A stretch of 24,706 bases of DNA from a virus. Shown one piece after another: positions 15,580-22,617 of the stretch. Location: IMG/VR virus record IMGVR_UViG_3300017593_000611, positions 1-24,706 of that record; one strand, 5' to 3'. The notes beneath the pieces are model-generated. The model saw only the letters and a list, made by a program, of their open reading frames with translations. It was not told the DNA's origin and did not search any database. The position numbers and the translations under genes are program-made. Position 1 is the first letter of the stretch. Each line of letters begins with the position of its first letter.

Positions 15580-17733
15580 ATGTCTGTTTATGGTCCTATA
15601 GAACAAAAAGTTGAACGTATAATAGAAGCGCAAAATGTTTCTTCTTTAACGTTGGAAAATAGTGAACCCATTAACGTAAGTGGATTTAGCCAAATTTCTT
15701 TGATGATAAGCGTTTCTAATTATGGCGGATTGTCTTCCATGATAGCGGATGTTTATGAATCAACAGATGGATTAATTTGGTTTAAAAGTGAAGACATAAA
15801 TTCTCATTGGACTAAAGCTTTATCTGGTTCTGAAAATTGGACTTGGGCGCGTCAGATTAATTCTGTTTATTTGAAGGTCGTTTTGACTTTAAGCGGAGCC
15901 GCTGGAGAAAATATTTTTTGTGATCTTTATCTTATGAGTTCTCAAGCTGGAAGTTCTTCAGGCGGTACGCCTCCAACGCCTGGCACACTAGAAATTTTAG
16001 ATGAAGGTGGATTGATTTGTAGCAATGTAACAACTTTGAATTTTATTGGAACAGATGTTTTGTCTCAGTGTGCTTCTCCAGGTATTGTTAATGTTTATAT
16101 TCCGCCTCCCGCTTTTGATAGCCATTGGAACACTGATGACGGAGCTAATGGCGCACAATGGACAAGTGAATCAATTTCACGTTTAATTGCGCACATTAGT
16201 GATCCGATTGCTCAAGGAAATCCATTCAATACTTCTGGTTGGGAAGATACAGTACAACAAGCTACCTTACAAGGCTTGATGACTTTTACGACTCCGAGTA
16301 CAACAACTGGATTCGGTGGTGATTCTACGGCTCATGTAGTTGTCTATGACGCGAATGGAACAAACATATTAGAAGAACTCACCACGGCTCCTATTACGGC
16401 TGATGGAAGTTATGGCAGTGGTAATATACAAGTAACAATTTCTTCTTATGCTGCTGATGGTCCACGCTTTAAAGCACAAATGTCTGTGGTTGTTGACGTG
16501 GCTGGAGTTTTGGCTTCCAATAGTTTGTTAAGTGGAAGAATTCATGTTGTGGTAGTCCATATAACTGATACTAATACTGATACTGGAACTGGTTATGCCT
16601 TTGTTCAAACTGATGTTTTCTTAGACAATAACCCAAATACTCCTCAAATAAATGGTAACACTTCAATTGTTGAAACTCCCGCGAGCGTTTTAAGTAAACA
16701 TTTGTCAGGACTTGAATATTATATACTTGGTTCAAGATTCACTGTTGGTGTAATTGACATTGATAATTTGAACCGTGATACTTCAAGGGTTGATTCTAAT
16801 TTAAATATTATTGGAATCAATTATGGTTTACCTGCTTTACATGAAAGTATGCATGGATCTGGTGCAGCAAATTTTTCAAATTGGTCAAATTTGTATAATG
16901 ACATTGACGCCAATTATAATTGGGATGCATGGGCCATCACGCAAGGAAACTTTAGATATGTTGGAGACGCGGCTTCAATTGACGCAAATCCTGCTGATAC
17001 GTGGGGAAATGGCGCTGTTGATAGTTCTCCTGGGGCTTTTATTCTGGTGGATACATGGGGAATAAGGTCAACAGATAAAGAAGAATATTTTGACGATGAA
17101 GCTAGACGACAAGATGAATTTTTTAATGCAGGCACTTTCCCAGGCAATTGGAATTCTATGAATAGTTTAGTTTTAAATGAAGCGATGGTTTTTAATAGTC
17201 AAATCATGCATCCAGATGCAGCAACATTATTTTCTTCATCAAACGCTGTTAATCTTGATTGGTCTTCTTATCAACCTGATGAAGGTGGCCCGAATCCAGA
17301 TTATAGTCCTTTAGCTTCTCAAGGTGATGTGAATTATTATAGAACATTGAGAGATTCAACGGTTAATGGGGGACCTTTGTCAGGTATAAGTAGAACTTCA
17401 GGAAGATTAATATTTTCTGGTAATTTCATGTCTGACGCTACAATTGATTTGACAAATGGAAATCTTGAAATATTTATTTATAAAGTTTCTGGGATGGGAA
17501 ATGTTGGGCCAACGCCTGGTAATACAACTCCACTTTTGCTTCATGGTGGTAATTATAATTTTGCTACTTTTGACGATGGAGTGACGGACGGTCATTGTCG
17601 TCAAGCAACAAGCTCTGGACAGATTGTTGACTTCACATTTGGTGGTTTTAATATGGAAGATGGAATTTATATTCATGTTAAAATAAACAATAAAATCATA
17701 CGAATAGATAGTATGATTGTCACATTTATTTAA
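15580..17733 (+). CDS. Large virion adhesin/fibre-like protein
   Basis: This is a 717-residue beta-rich protein. Residues 1-125 are copy 4 of the repeated domain (MSVYGPI..., close to MKSYGPI... at the start of the 9964 protein). A Ser/Gly/Thr/Pro linker follows at about 126-140, then a long region of Asn/Asp/Thr/Gly-rich strands without helices, typical of phage fibres. Later parts contain several Trp-rich turns (FSNWSNLY, NYNWDAWAI). No catalytic motif is visible. It is preceded within four bases by the solo copy and followed by a 55-residue gene. The ribosome binding site is weak, so expression may depend on coupling. A structural role at the tail or capsid surface is inferred. Confidence 0.8.
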   Translation: MSVYGPIEQKVERIIEAQNVSSLTLENSEPINVSGFSQISLMISVSNYGGLSSMIADVYESTDGLIWFKSEDINSHWTKALSGSENWTWARQINSVYLKVVLTLSGAAGENIFCDLYLMSSQAGSSSGGTPPTPGTLEILDEGGLICSNVTTLNFIGTDVLSQCASPGIVNVYIPPPAFDSHWNTDDGANGAQWTSESISRLIAHISDPIAQGNPFNTSGWEDTVQQATLQGLMTFTTPSTTTGFGGDSTAHVVVYDANGTNILEELTTAPITADGSYGSGNIQVTISSYAADGPRFKAQMSVVVDVAGVLASNSLLSGRIHVVVVHITDTNTDTGTGYAFVQTDVFLDNNPNTPQINGNTSIVETPASVLSKHLSGLEYYILGSRFTVGVIDIDNLNRDTSRVDSNLNIIGINYGLPALHESMHGSGAANFSNWSNLYNDIDANYNWDAWAITQGNFRYVGDAASIDANPADTWGNGAVDSSPGAFILVDTWGIRSTDKEEYFDDEARRQDEFFNAGTFPGNWNSMNSLVLNEAMVFNSQIMHPDAATLFSSSNAVNLDWSSYQPDEGGPNPDYSPLASQGDVNYYRTLRDSTVNGGPLSGISRTSGRLIFSGNFMSDATIDLTNGNLEIFIYKVSGMGNVGPTPGNTTPLLLHGGNYNFATFDDGVTDGHCRQATSSGQIVDFTFGGFNMEDGIYIHVKINNKIIRIDSMIVTFI

Positions 17734-17743
17734 GGAGTTTGTT

Positions 17744-17911
17744 ATGGTTAGTTTTAACGAAGATTTTTCTGTTATAATTGAAGATAGAAAAGTTAGATTA
17801 AGTGTTCGGGTTTCAGAAGGTGTTTCTATAGTTAAGATAACTTCTATTCCTGAATTTGAAGCTATGATTGCTGAGTTTAAAACAAAGCTTCAAGAAACTG
17901 ATGCAATTTAG
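17744..17911 (+). CDS. Small protein of 55 residues
   Basis: This small gene has a strong AAGGAG six bases before the ATG. The product begins with alternating hydrophobic residues (FSVIIEDRKVRLSVRV), suggesting a beta hairpin, and ends in a charged helix. No family is recognised. It sits between two large virion genes with 10 and 9 bases of spacing, so it is likely co-translated and may be a small partner or chaperone. A TTG at 17717 would extend it, but the ribosome binding site fixes 17744. Confidence 0.8.
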   Translation: MVSFNEDFSVIIEDRKVRLSVRVSEGVSIVKITSIPEFEAMIAEFKTKLQETDAI

Positions 17912-17920
17912 GAGTTAATG

Positions 17921-19372
17921 ATGGGCTTTTCCGATGCTGAACGCCGTAATATAGACACCAAGGTGCTTCAAGGATCAGTTTTTGATGCAAATTCAACTGG
18001 TGTTTGGTTTGAAAGTCGTTTATTTTCTGGAAAAATGATTGATAGTCGTCAAGTATTAGCTCAAGTTGATATTTTAGAAACTAATCCTGCGGCTAATGTG
18101 GCTGTAGCTAGAGCAAATGCAGTTGGCCCATTAGCTGGTGTTATCGCTGATGCTAGTCAGGCTCTTGATGCCATTAGACTGTCCTCAGTTCCAGGGACTA
18201 ATGGTTCGACTTATGTCGCTCTTTCTGGTTATAACGATTGGTCCAGTCCTAGAATCAAAAATTGGATTCAACCTCAGATGATCCCGCAGGTTAACGGAGC
18301 TGCGTCTATTGGTTATGCTGTAAGACTCTATAATGGAGATCCCAATGGAGCAGGCGTAGAAATTCTGACAACCTCTGGAACTTCTGGTTTGGGAATTAAT
18401 AAAACTGTTGGCTGGATTTTTAATTATGATAATGGTGAATTAATTCTTTCTGATGATTTTAAAGCAAGTGTTCCTGATCCATATATTCTTGGTTTCTTTT
18501 ACATAGGTGAGACTGGCGGCGCGGGTGGTGGTGCTAGTTGTGAACACACCTACGTTATGGAATTGTTAGGAACTGATTTGTCTCAAGATCCTAATGGAGA
18601 TAGATATTTTAAAGCTAGACTCCCCATGTTCTCTGGTGGAAATTTCTTAAAAGTATTCAAAGATAATGTTTTGATGGTCAAAGATGTCGATTGGAAATGG
18701 GGCGAAGTGAAAATGGGCACTGTCTCCGATCTCGTTGACAATGTTAGTATAACTTCACCAACTCTCACAAGTACATACAGGATTGAATACACGGAATGTC
18801 GTTCTAACTATGTTCCAAGAATGTCTCTGTACAGGACAGATAGCAATCCAGCTCCTCATAAGAACATTACACCACGTATGAATTATTATGACGGGGCCAT
18901 AAATTCGCCATTGGTCATAGAAAAATTCACTTATGCTGATGACAATGAACTAATTTATTTTGTAGACTATATTGATGTTACTGGTTCTCCTCATTCCAGA
19001 AGAAATGTTTGTAAATCATTTAGTAATCATTTGCGTGTTGCTGGTGTTACAGAAAATATTACCATGACTCCATATCGCATTGAGCTTTGGAAAACAGGGG
19101 CCAGAAAATCTGGTGGCAATGGAAGTCGAGTTGGTGGTTATAATACAGCGCTTGTTCCGTTTAATTCTTACTCTAATAATAGAATCAAAATTTATGCAGA
19201 AAATTTCAACTTGCAAGGAACTAGATTCAAGATGATGATTAGGAATACTTTAACAAACGAGATAACATCATTTGCAGATAGAGATTTAGAAGTAAGAAAA
19301 AAAGCTGTGTGGAGATACGGTAATAATGGTGACACATATATTGAGTCATATTATATGCCTATTATCAAATGA
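17921..19372 (+). CDS. Large virion protein, unassigned
   Basis: The N-terminal 60 residues of this 483-residue protein (ERRNIDTKVLQGSVFDANSTG) are helical or mixed. The rest is rich in Gly, Asn, Ser and aromatic residues, as in virion fibre or adhesion proteins. A Gly-rich break (GETGGAGGGASCEHTY) near residue 205 divides the protein. AGGAG lies six bases before ATG 17921. ATG 17918 is too close. It is in the block of accessory virion genes, and its stop is followed by an RNA-structured region at 19390-19485. No family is recognised and no enzyme motif is visible. Confidence 0.78.
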   Translation: MGFSDAERRNIDTKVLQGSVFDANSTGVWFESRLFSGKMIDSRQVLAQVDILETNPAANVAVARANAVGPLAGVIADASQALDAIRLSSVPGTNGSTYVALSGYNDWSSPRIKNWIQPQMIPQVNGAASIGYAVRLYNGDPNGAGVEILTTSGTSGLGINKTVGWIFNYDNGELILSDDFKASVPDPYILGFFYIGETGGAGGGASCEHTYVMELLGTDLSQDPNGDRYFKARLPMFSGGNFLKVFKDNVLMVKDVDWKWGEVKMGTVSDLVDNVSITSPTLTSTYRIEYTECRSNYVPRMSLYRTDSNPAPHKNITPRMNYYDGAINSPLVIEKFTYADDNELIYFVDYIDVTGSPHSRRNVCKSFSNHLRVAGVTENITMTPYRIELWKTGARKSGGNGSRVGGYNTALVPFNSYSNNRIKIYAENFNLQGTRFKMMIRNTLTNEITSFADRDLEVRKKAVWRYGNNGDTYIESYYMPIIK

Positions 19373-19389
19373 TTTTAGTTTTACAAAAG

Positions 19390-19485
19390 GAGTCGATGGT
19401 TCAGAGGGGCTAATGAATGGTCCTTGGGGCCCAATGTATTAGCGCTTTGGGACGCTAATGATTAACCCCTCTGAGCTATCGACTT
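19390..19485 (+). ncRNA. Structured RNA element with long stem and alternative internal pairings
   Basis: The arms 19391-19414 and 19461-19484 form a 24-bp stem with two G-U pairs (19398/19477 and 19400/19475) and one C-A mismatch (19410/19465). A wobble at 19390/19485 extends it. Inside are GGTCC/GGGCC (19419-19431) and ATTAGCG/CGCTAAT (19438-19459). ATTAGC could instead pair with GCTAAT at 19409-19414. It lies between two virion genes, just upstream of the GGGAG ribosome binding site (19494-19498) of the second. Two tiny ORFs, MVQRG and MNGPWGPMY, overlap inside it by TAATG. The structure is seen. Any regulatory role is inferred. Confidence 0.72.
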
Positions 19486-19503
19486 GTGAGAATGGGAGAC
19501 GTA

Positions 19504-20745
19504 ATGGAAGGTGATGGAAAAAACAGAGAAACAGGACAGAAACTGTTCTACGATACTCTCATTGACACTACTATGTCATACCCATGCACTAGACCAAAAA
19601 TACTTAAGATGAATGAGCGTTTTGCTCCAGAAGTGACAAGTGGTTGGATTCATGGAAAGTTTGCCAAGAGTAAGTGGCAGGTGACTAATTACACAACCAA
19701 TGAAATGTATGATAATTTGAGTTTTCCTATTCCAGAAGACTTTGCGAGTTGGAAAAATTACAATATTCCAAATGATGGTTCCTTTTTTGATGAAGAAATC
19801 GATCTTCGTGTCTATGATATTGTAGATGAATCAATCCCCATATTCTCTAGGGCATGGGGTTACAACACAATGTTTATGGCCATGAAGGGGAGAGGTCGTT
19901 ATAAGATTAAACCAGCAACTATGCACTATGGTAAAGGTTATCAGCAACTACTTTTCGATATGTGGACTAGAGCTTATGGTGGATTGGGTGGATTTTCTGC
20001 TGCTAACTTCAGTGAACAGAGTAAACACCGAGGATTGTTTTGGACTGCTTCAAATTATAGAAATATTTACAGTATGCCAAAAGTTGATGACTCTGAAACA
20101 GTCAGAGGGCCTTTTTCTCATGCTCACGGGATCGCAGATAGGCATGATTATAGCGTTGCTGGTGGACTAGAACAGACTACTGATAGCAATTACTACATAA
20201 ATAAAGTATATTTTGCATACGAAAGTTCCTATGGAAATCACTTTACGTTAGTAGGGTCTTCTCATGCCAATGTTAAGAGAATTCGTAGTACTGTTCTCAG
20301 TAACGACGGAGGCAAAGGCGTAGCTTTTTATTCATTGAGCAATACTGTCGATTCCAACAAAAAAGCAATCTTAGTTAAGCCTATGGGTATTGATATTGTG
20401 TGGCTGGATTGGTTTGATCCGATAGTCTACGATCTTGAAGTCGTTTATTTTTACACTAACAAACAACAAATTTATTTCAGAACAATCGATCCAAGTGAAT
20501 TTTGGCGTTCAAGTCCTAAAAATGGTGTAGGATTGTTTAAGAATGTTTTCATGAAAGGGATCCCAATGGTTGGTGCGAATTATAGAAGTTCAAGATATAA
20601 TGCGTTTCCTGATATCTACTTTAGATTGAGAAAAAAATCTAATGGTGGAGTTGGCAGGTTGTCGCGTTCAAAGGTTTCAATGCACTTTGGTTCAGATATC
20701 TACCCATGCAATTTTATGGTGAAGAACGGAACAAAAAGTGTATAA
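19504..20745 (+). CDS. Large virion protein, unassigned
   Basis: This 413-residue protein has no recognised family. It has many Tyr, Trp, Phe, Asn and Gly residues in alternating patterns, with sections such as WGYNTMFMAMKGRGRY and IDIVWLDWFDP, and a basic C-terminal part. There is no signal peptide or membrane segment. ATG 19504 is chosen because GGGAG lies five bases upstream. GTG 19486 and ATG 19492 are in frame but less well placed. The gene starts 18 bases after the structured element. Its stop codon TAA overlaps an ATG (20743-20747) that begins the short-ORF repeat chain. Location in the fibre block suggests a virion component. Confidence 0.76.
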   Translation: MEGDGKNRETGQKLFYDTLIDTTMSYPCTRPKILKMNERFAPEVTSGWIHGKFAKSKWQVTNYTTNEMYDNLSFPIPEDFASWKNYNIPNDGSFFDEEIDLRVYDIVDESIPIFSRAWGYNTMFMAMKGRGRYKIKPATMHYGKGYQQLLFDMWTRAYGGLGGFSAANFSEQSKHRGLFWTASNYRNIYSMPKVDDSETVRGPFSHAHGIADRHDYSVAGGLEQTTDSNYYINKVYFAYESSYGNHFTLVGSSHANVKRIRSTVLSNDGGKGVAFYSLSNTVDSNKKAILVKPMGIDIVWLDWFDPIVYDLEVVYFYTNKQQIYFRTIDPSEFWRSSPKNGVGLFKNVFMKGIPMVGANYRSSRYNAFPDIYFRLRKKSNGGVGRLSRSKVSMHFGSDIYPCNFMVKNGTKSV

Positions 20746-20746
20746 T
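20741..20746 (+). promoter_or_regulatory. Perfect -10 box overlapping the gene end
   Basis: TATAAT at 20741-20746 overlaps the stop codon of the preceding gene. A start of transcription about seven bases later would fall at the beginning of the repeat array. No good -35 box is seen at 16-18 bases, so the promoter is weakly supported. Confidence 0.35.
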
Positions 20747-20751
20747 GTTTA

Positions 20752-20847
20752 TAGGGAAGGCCTAAGTAATGTTCTTCCTGGTTAGGGGATGGCCCATGTA
20801 ATGTTCATCCTGGTCAGGGGAAGGCCTATGTAATGTTCTTCCTGTTT
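20752..20847 (+). repeat. Three 32-bp tandem repeats with covarying hairpins
   Basis: Units run 20752-20783, 20784-20815 and 20816-20847. Each has a hairpin stem: GGAAG/CTTCC in units 1 and 3, GGATG/CATCC in unit 2, a compensatory change. Each unit also carries GTAATGTTC. Read from the ATGs at 20769 and 20801 the repeats encode MFFLVRGWPM and MFILVRGRPM, and each TAA overlaps the next ATG. A shortened copy lies at 20745-20768 and a third ATG at 20833 starts a longer short ORF. The repeats are seen directly. The meaning is open. Confidence 0.88.
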
Positions 20848-20848
20848 T

Positions 20849-20882
20849 GCCTCTCTCTGGTTCAATCCCAGAGAGGGGCTTT
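20849..20882 (+). terminator. GC-rich hairpin, terminator-like with a T-loop-like loop
   Basis: GCCTCTCTCTGG (20849-20860) pairs with CCAGAGAGGGGC (20868-20879) with one G-U pair, enclosing TTCAATC. The T run that follows is only TTT, so termination may be weak. The 12-bp stem with TTCAATC is also the shape of a tRNA acceptor/T-arm minihelix. GGCTTTCCC (20877-20885) can alternatively pair with GGGAAGGCC in repeats 1 and 3. Confidence 0.6.
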
Positions 20883-20929
20883 CCCATCTTTTAACTGATG
20901 GCGAAAGCCTTTCTTGGTAGGAGAATATC

Positions 20930-21016
20930 ATGGCCTTTGGAATGGACAACTATCAAACTAGTGGTTCTTACACAACATTTGTTGATTCAATTTTTTGTAA
21001 GAAGATTGACGTATAA
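20930..21016 (+). CDS. 28-residue micro-ORF upstream of the nuclease
   Basis: The ATG at 20930 has TAGGAG six bases upstream, the only strong ribosome binding site near the nuclease gene. The ORF (beginning MAFGMDNYQTSG, ending CKKIDV) stops at 21016, one base before the nuclease ATG at 21018. Such an arrangement fits a leader whose translation is coupled to the nuclease. No family or motif is recognised. The longer frame starting at 20898, which runs into the nuclease, lacks a ribosome binding site. Confidence 0.55.
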   Translation: MAFGMDNYQTSGSYTTFVDSIFCKKIDV

Positions 21017-21017
21017 A

Positions 21018-21374
21018 ATGTATCAGTACAATGCTATGGTAGTCAGAGTTGTGGATGGAGATACTCTTGACCTTATGGTTGATTTAGGATTTGATATTTT
21101 TCAAAAAATGCGTGTGCGATTATTTGGAATTGATACCCCCGAAATTTATGGTGTAAAACGTGATTCTGAAGAATATTCAAAAGGTAAATTGGCTTCTGAT
21201 TTTGTAAAGAAAATACTTCACCCCGGAACCAAAGTGTCTATGAATTCAGTTAAAGATAAAAGAGGTAAATACGGGAGGTATCTAGCTACAGTGTTTTGTG
21301 ATATGAATGGAGTGTTAACAAATTTAAATGATATGTTGGTCACAAATGGATTGGCTGTAAAGAAAGATTATTAG
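21018..21374 (+). CDS. Thermonuclease-like (SNase family) nuclease
   Basis: This 118-residue protein fits the staphylococcal nuclease fold, an OB-fold enzyme that cuts DNA or RNA with calcium. The sequence carries VVDGDTLDL (D13, D15, T16), RLFGIDTPE (R34, D39, T40, E42) and GKYGRYLA (R87), which correspond to the catalytic D21, R35, D40/T41, E43 and R87 of the reference enzyme. No signal peptide is seen in this start choice, although the in-frame ATG at 20898 would add 40 residues including a weakly hydrophobic stretch. I chose 21018 because it follows the micro-ORF by one base. Phages often carry such nucleases, and its place between virion genes is unusual. Confidence 0.85.
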   Translation: MYQYNAMVVRVVDGDTLDLMVDLGFDIFQKMRVRLFGIDTPEIYGVKRDSEEYSKGKLASDFVKKILHPGTKVSMNSVKDKRGKYGRYLATVFCDMNGVLTNLNDMLVTNGLAVKKDY

Positions 21375-22013
21375 ATGATAAAAGTAGATGTAGATTTAAC
21401 TGGAATAGAAAATTTATCTGGAAATTTTAGATTATTTATAACTGATTTTGTTAATTTATCTTCTAATTCAAATGAAAAGTTCATCGGCACAATTAAAAAA
21501 GTCATGAGCACCAAAATTAGAAAAAATTACAATATTGCAAAGTCTTATCCGACAGGTTCTGAATGGAGAAAAACAAAAGCAGAACTCGTTGGCAAACCAA
21601 TGAGCGATGTAAAGAAAAAATTAGAAAAATTTGGATATGATACCATAAGATTTTCTGGTGGCGACTGGCTCCCTATCAACCATTCTAGCAATTGGAAAGC
21701 CACGGGAACTTTAGAAAAAAGATTCTTTCGAGATGTCCCTGCTGAAAAAACAAAAACAGTAAAAACTGGTGATGGAATATCTTTAGAATCTTCCATGGAT
21801 GTTTCAGATTTAAAACCAACAGAATATGGCGGCCAATGGGTTCCTTATCCCGTTGCTATTGCCGATATGATGATGGATATAAGCGACGATAATGCTTCTA
21901 TTATGTATGTGTCAGAACATGGTAAAGATGAAATTTCTGATATACTTAAAACTGAACTTGAATTTATATTAAAAAATAAATATTCTTCTTCAAAAGTTGG
22001 AGAGAAGGGTTAA
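21375..22013 (+). CDS. Probable neck or minor tail protein
   Basis: This 212-residue protein starts directly after the nuclease stop. Segments such as KSYPTGSEWRKTKAEL and SSNWKATGTLEKRFF fit the general pattern of head-closure, HK97 gp10-like or virion morphogenesis proteins that join head and tail. The C-terminal third is Lys/Ser-rich. No enzyme motif is seen. The order (this gene, tail terminator-like, tail tube) matches the standard neck/tail order of long-tailed phages, which is the main evidence. Confidence 0.7.
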   Translation: MIKVDVDLTGIENLSGNFRLFITDFVNLSSNSNEKFIGTIKKVMSTKIRKNYNIAKSYPTGSEWRKTKAELVGKPMSDVKKKLEKFGYDTIRFSGGDWLPINHSSNWKATGTLEKRFFRDVPAEKTKTVKTGDGISLESSMDVSDLKPTEYGGQWVPYPVAIADMMMDISDDNASIMYVSEHGKDEISDILKTELEFILKNKYSSSKVGEKG

Positions 22014-22016
22014 AAC

Positions 22017-22598
22017 ATGGGTCCAAAAGATTGTTCTACAGAAGACTGCGCTATTACAAATTGTTTACCAACAGGACATTTAATTAAAACAGGAAATTTA
22101 TTTTCTGATGTAGTTAACAACTTAGTTGAAATAATTAAACGTGAGCAAAGAGAAGATAAAGGACAGAAATTAAAATACATTAGAAGGCTTCATGAAGTGT
22201 ATGACGGCGATATAATTATAGTGCCAAGAACGCCTTGTATAGCTGTTTCTTTTGATAGTTGGAGCGAAGGGGTAAGAACAATTGGGCAAAGATATCCACA
22301 AGCTATGCATATAGAAGCGAATATTGTGGTACACTATTACCATCAAGAGTTAAACAACAAGATAAAAGACATTGAAATTCGCGACGCCCTTTGGGAAATC
22401 TCTCGTATTCTACGGCGCAATTCGGACTTGAACGGACTCAGTACGAAAGGCGCGATAATAGAAGAAGGAGTTTCAGCCGTTAGGGTGAAGCAAAATAAGG
22501 TTTATGTGGGTGGAGTTATTCACATGACCGTCCCCGTATTGTTTGAAGAACGACGTGGGGTTACACCAATCCAGGCTCATGGTCATAGGGGCCGTTAA
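22017..22598 (+). CDS. Probable tail terminator protein
   Basis: This 193-residue protein has the pattern of small tail completion proteins that cap the tube. A helical start (SDVVNNLVEIIKR) is followed by a beta strand with a conserved PCIAVSFDSW, then a helix around residues 120-140 and a final beta hairpin (KVYVGGVIHMTVPVLF). The N-terminus has four Cys residues (residues about 6-16), which might bind metal. The gene lies between the neck-like gene and the tail tube gene, as expected. The assignment is by context and weak pattern. Confidence 0.73.
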   Translation: MGPKDCSTEDCAITNCLPTGHLIKTGNLFSDVVNNLVEIIKREQREDKGQKLKYIRRLHEVYDGDIIIVPRTPCIAVSFDSWSEGVRTIGQRYPQAMHIEANIVVHYYHQELNNKIKDIEIRDALWEISRILRRNSDLNGLSTKGAIIEEGVSAVRVKQNKVYVGGVIHMTVPVLFEERRGVTPIQAHGHRGR

Positions 22599-22617
22599 AG
22601 TCTGAAGGAGAATGAAA

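Noticed and set aside
19391-19484. tRNA gene (the arms contain box-A-like TGGTTCAGAGG / TAGCTCAGAGG)
   Set aside because: No D-stem partner, no T-loop at the right distance and no acceptor pairing of tRNA length. The box-A resemblance appears on both strands only because the arms are inverted copies.
20752-20847. CRISPR array of 32-bp repeats
   Set aside because: The repeats touch each other with no spacers, and no cas genes are present. The period is explained by TAATG-joined short ORFs and hairpins.
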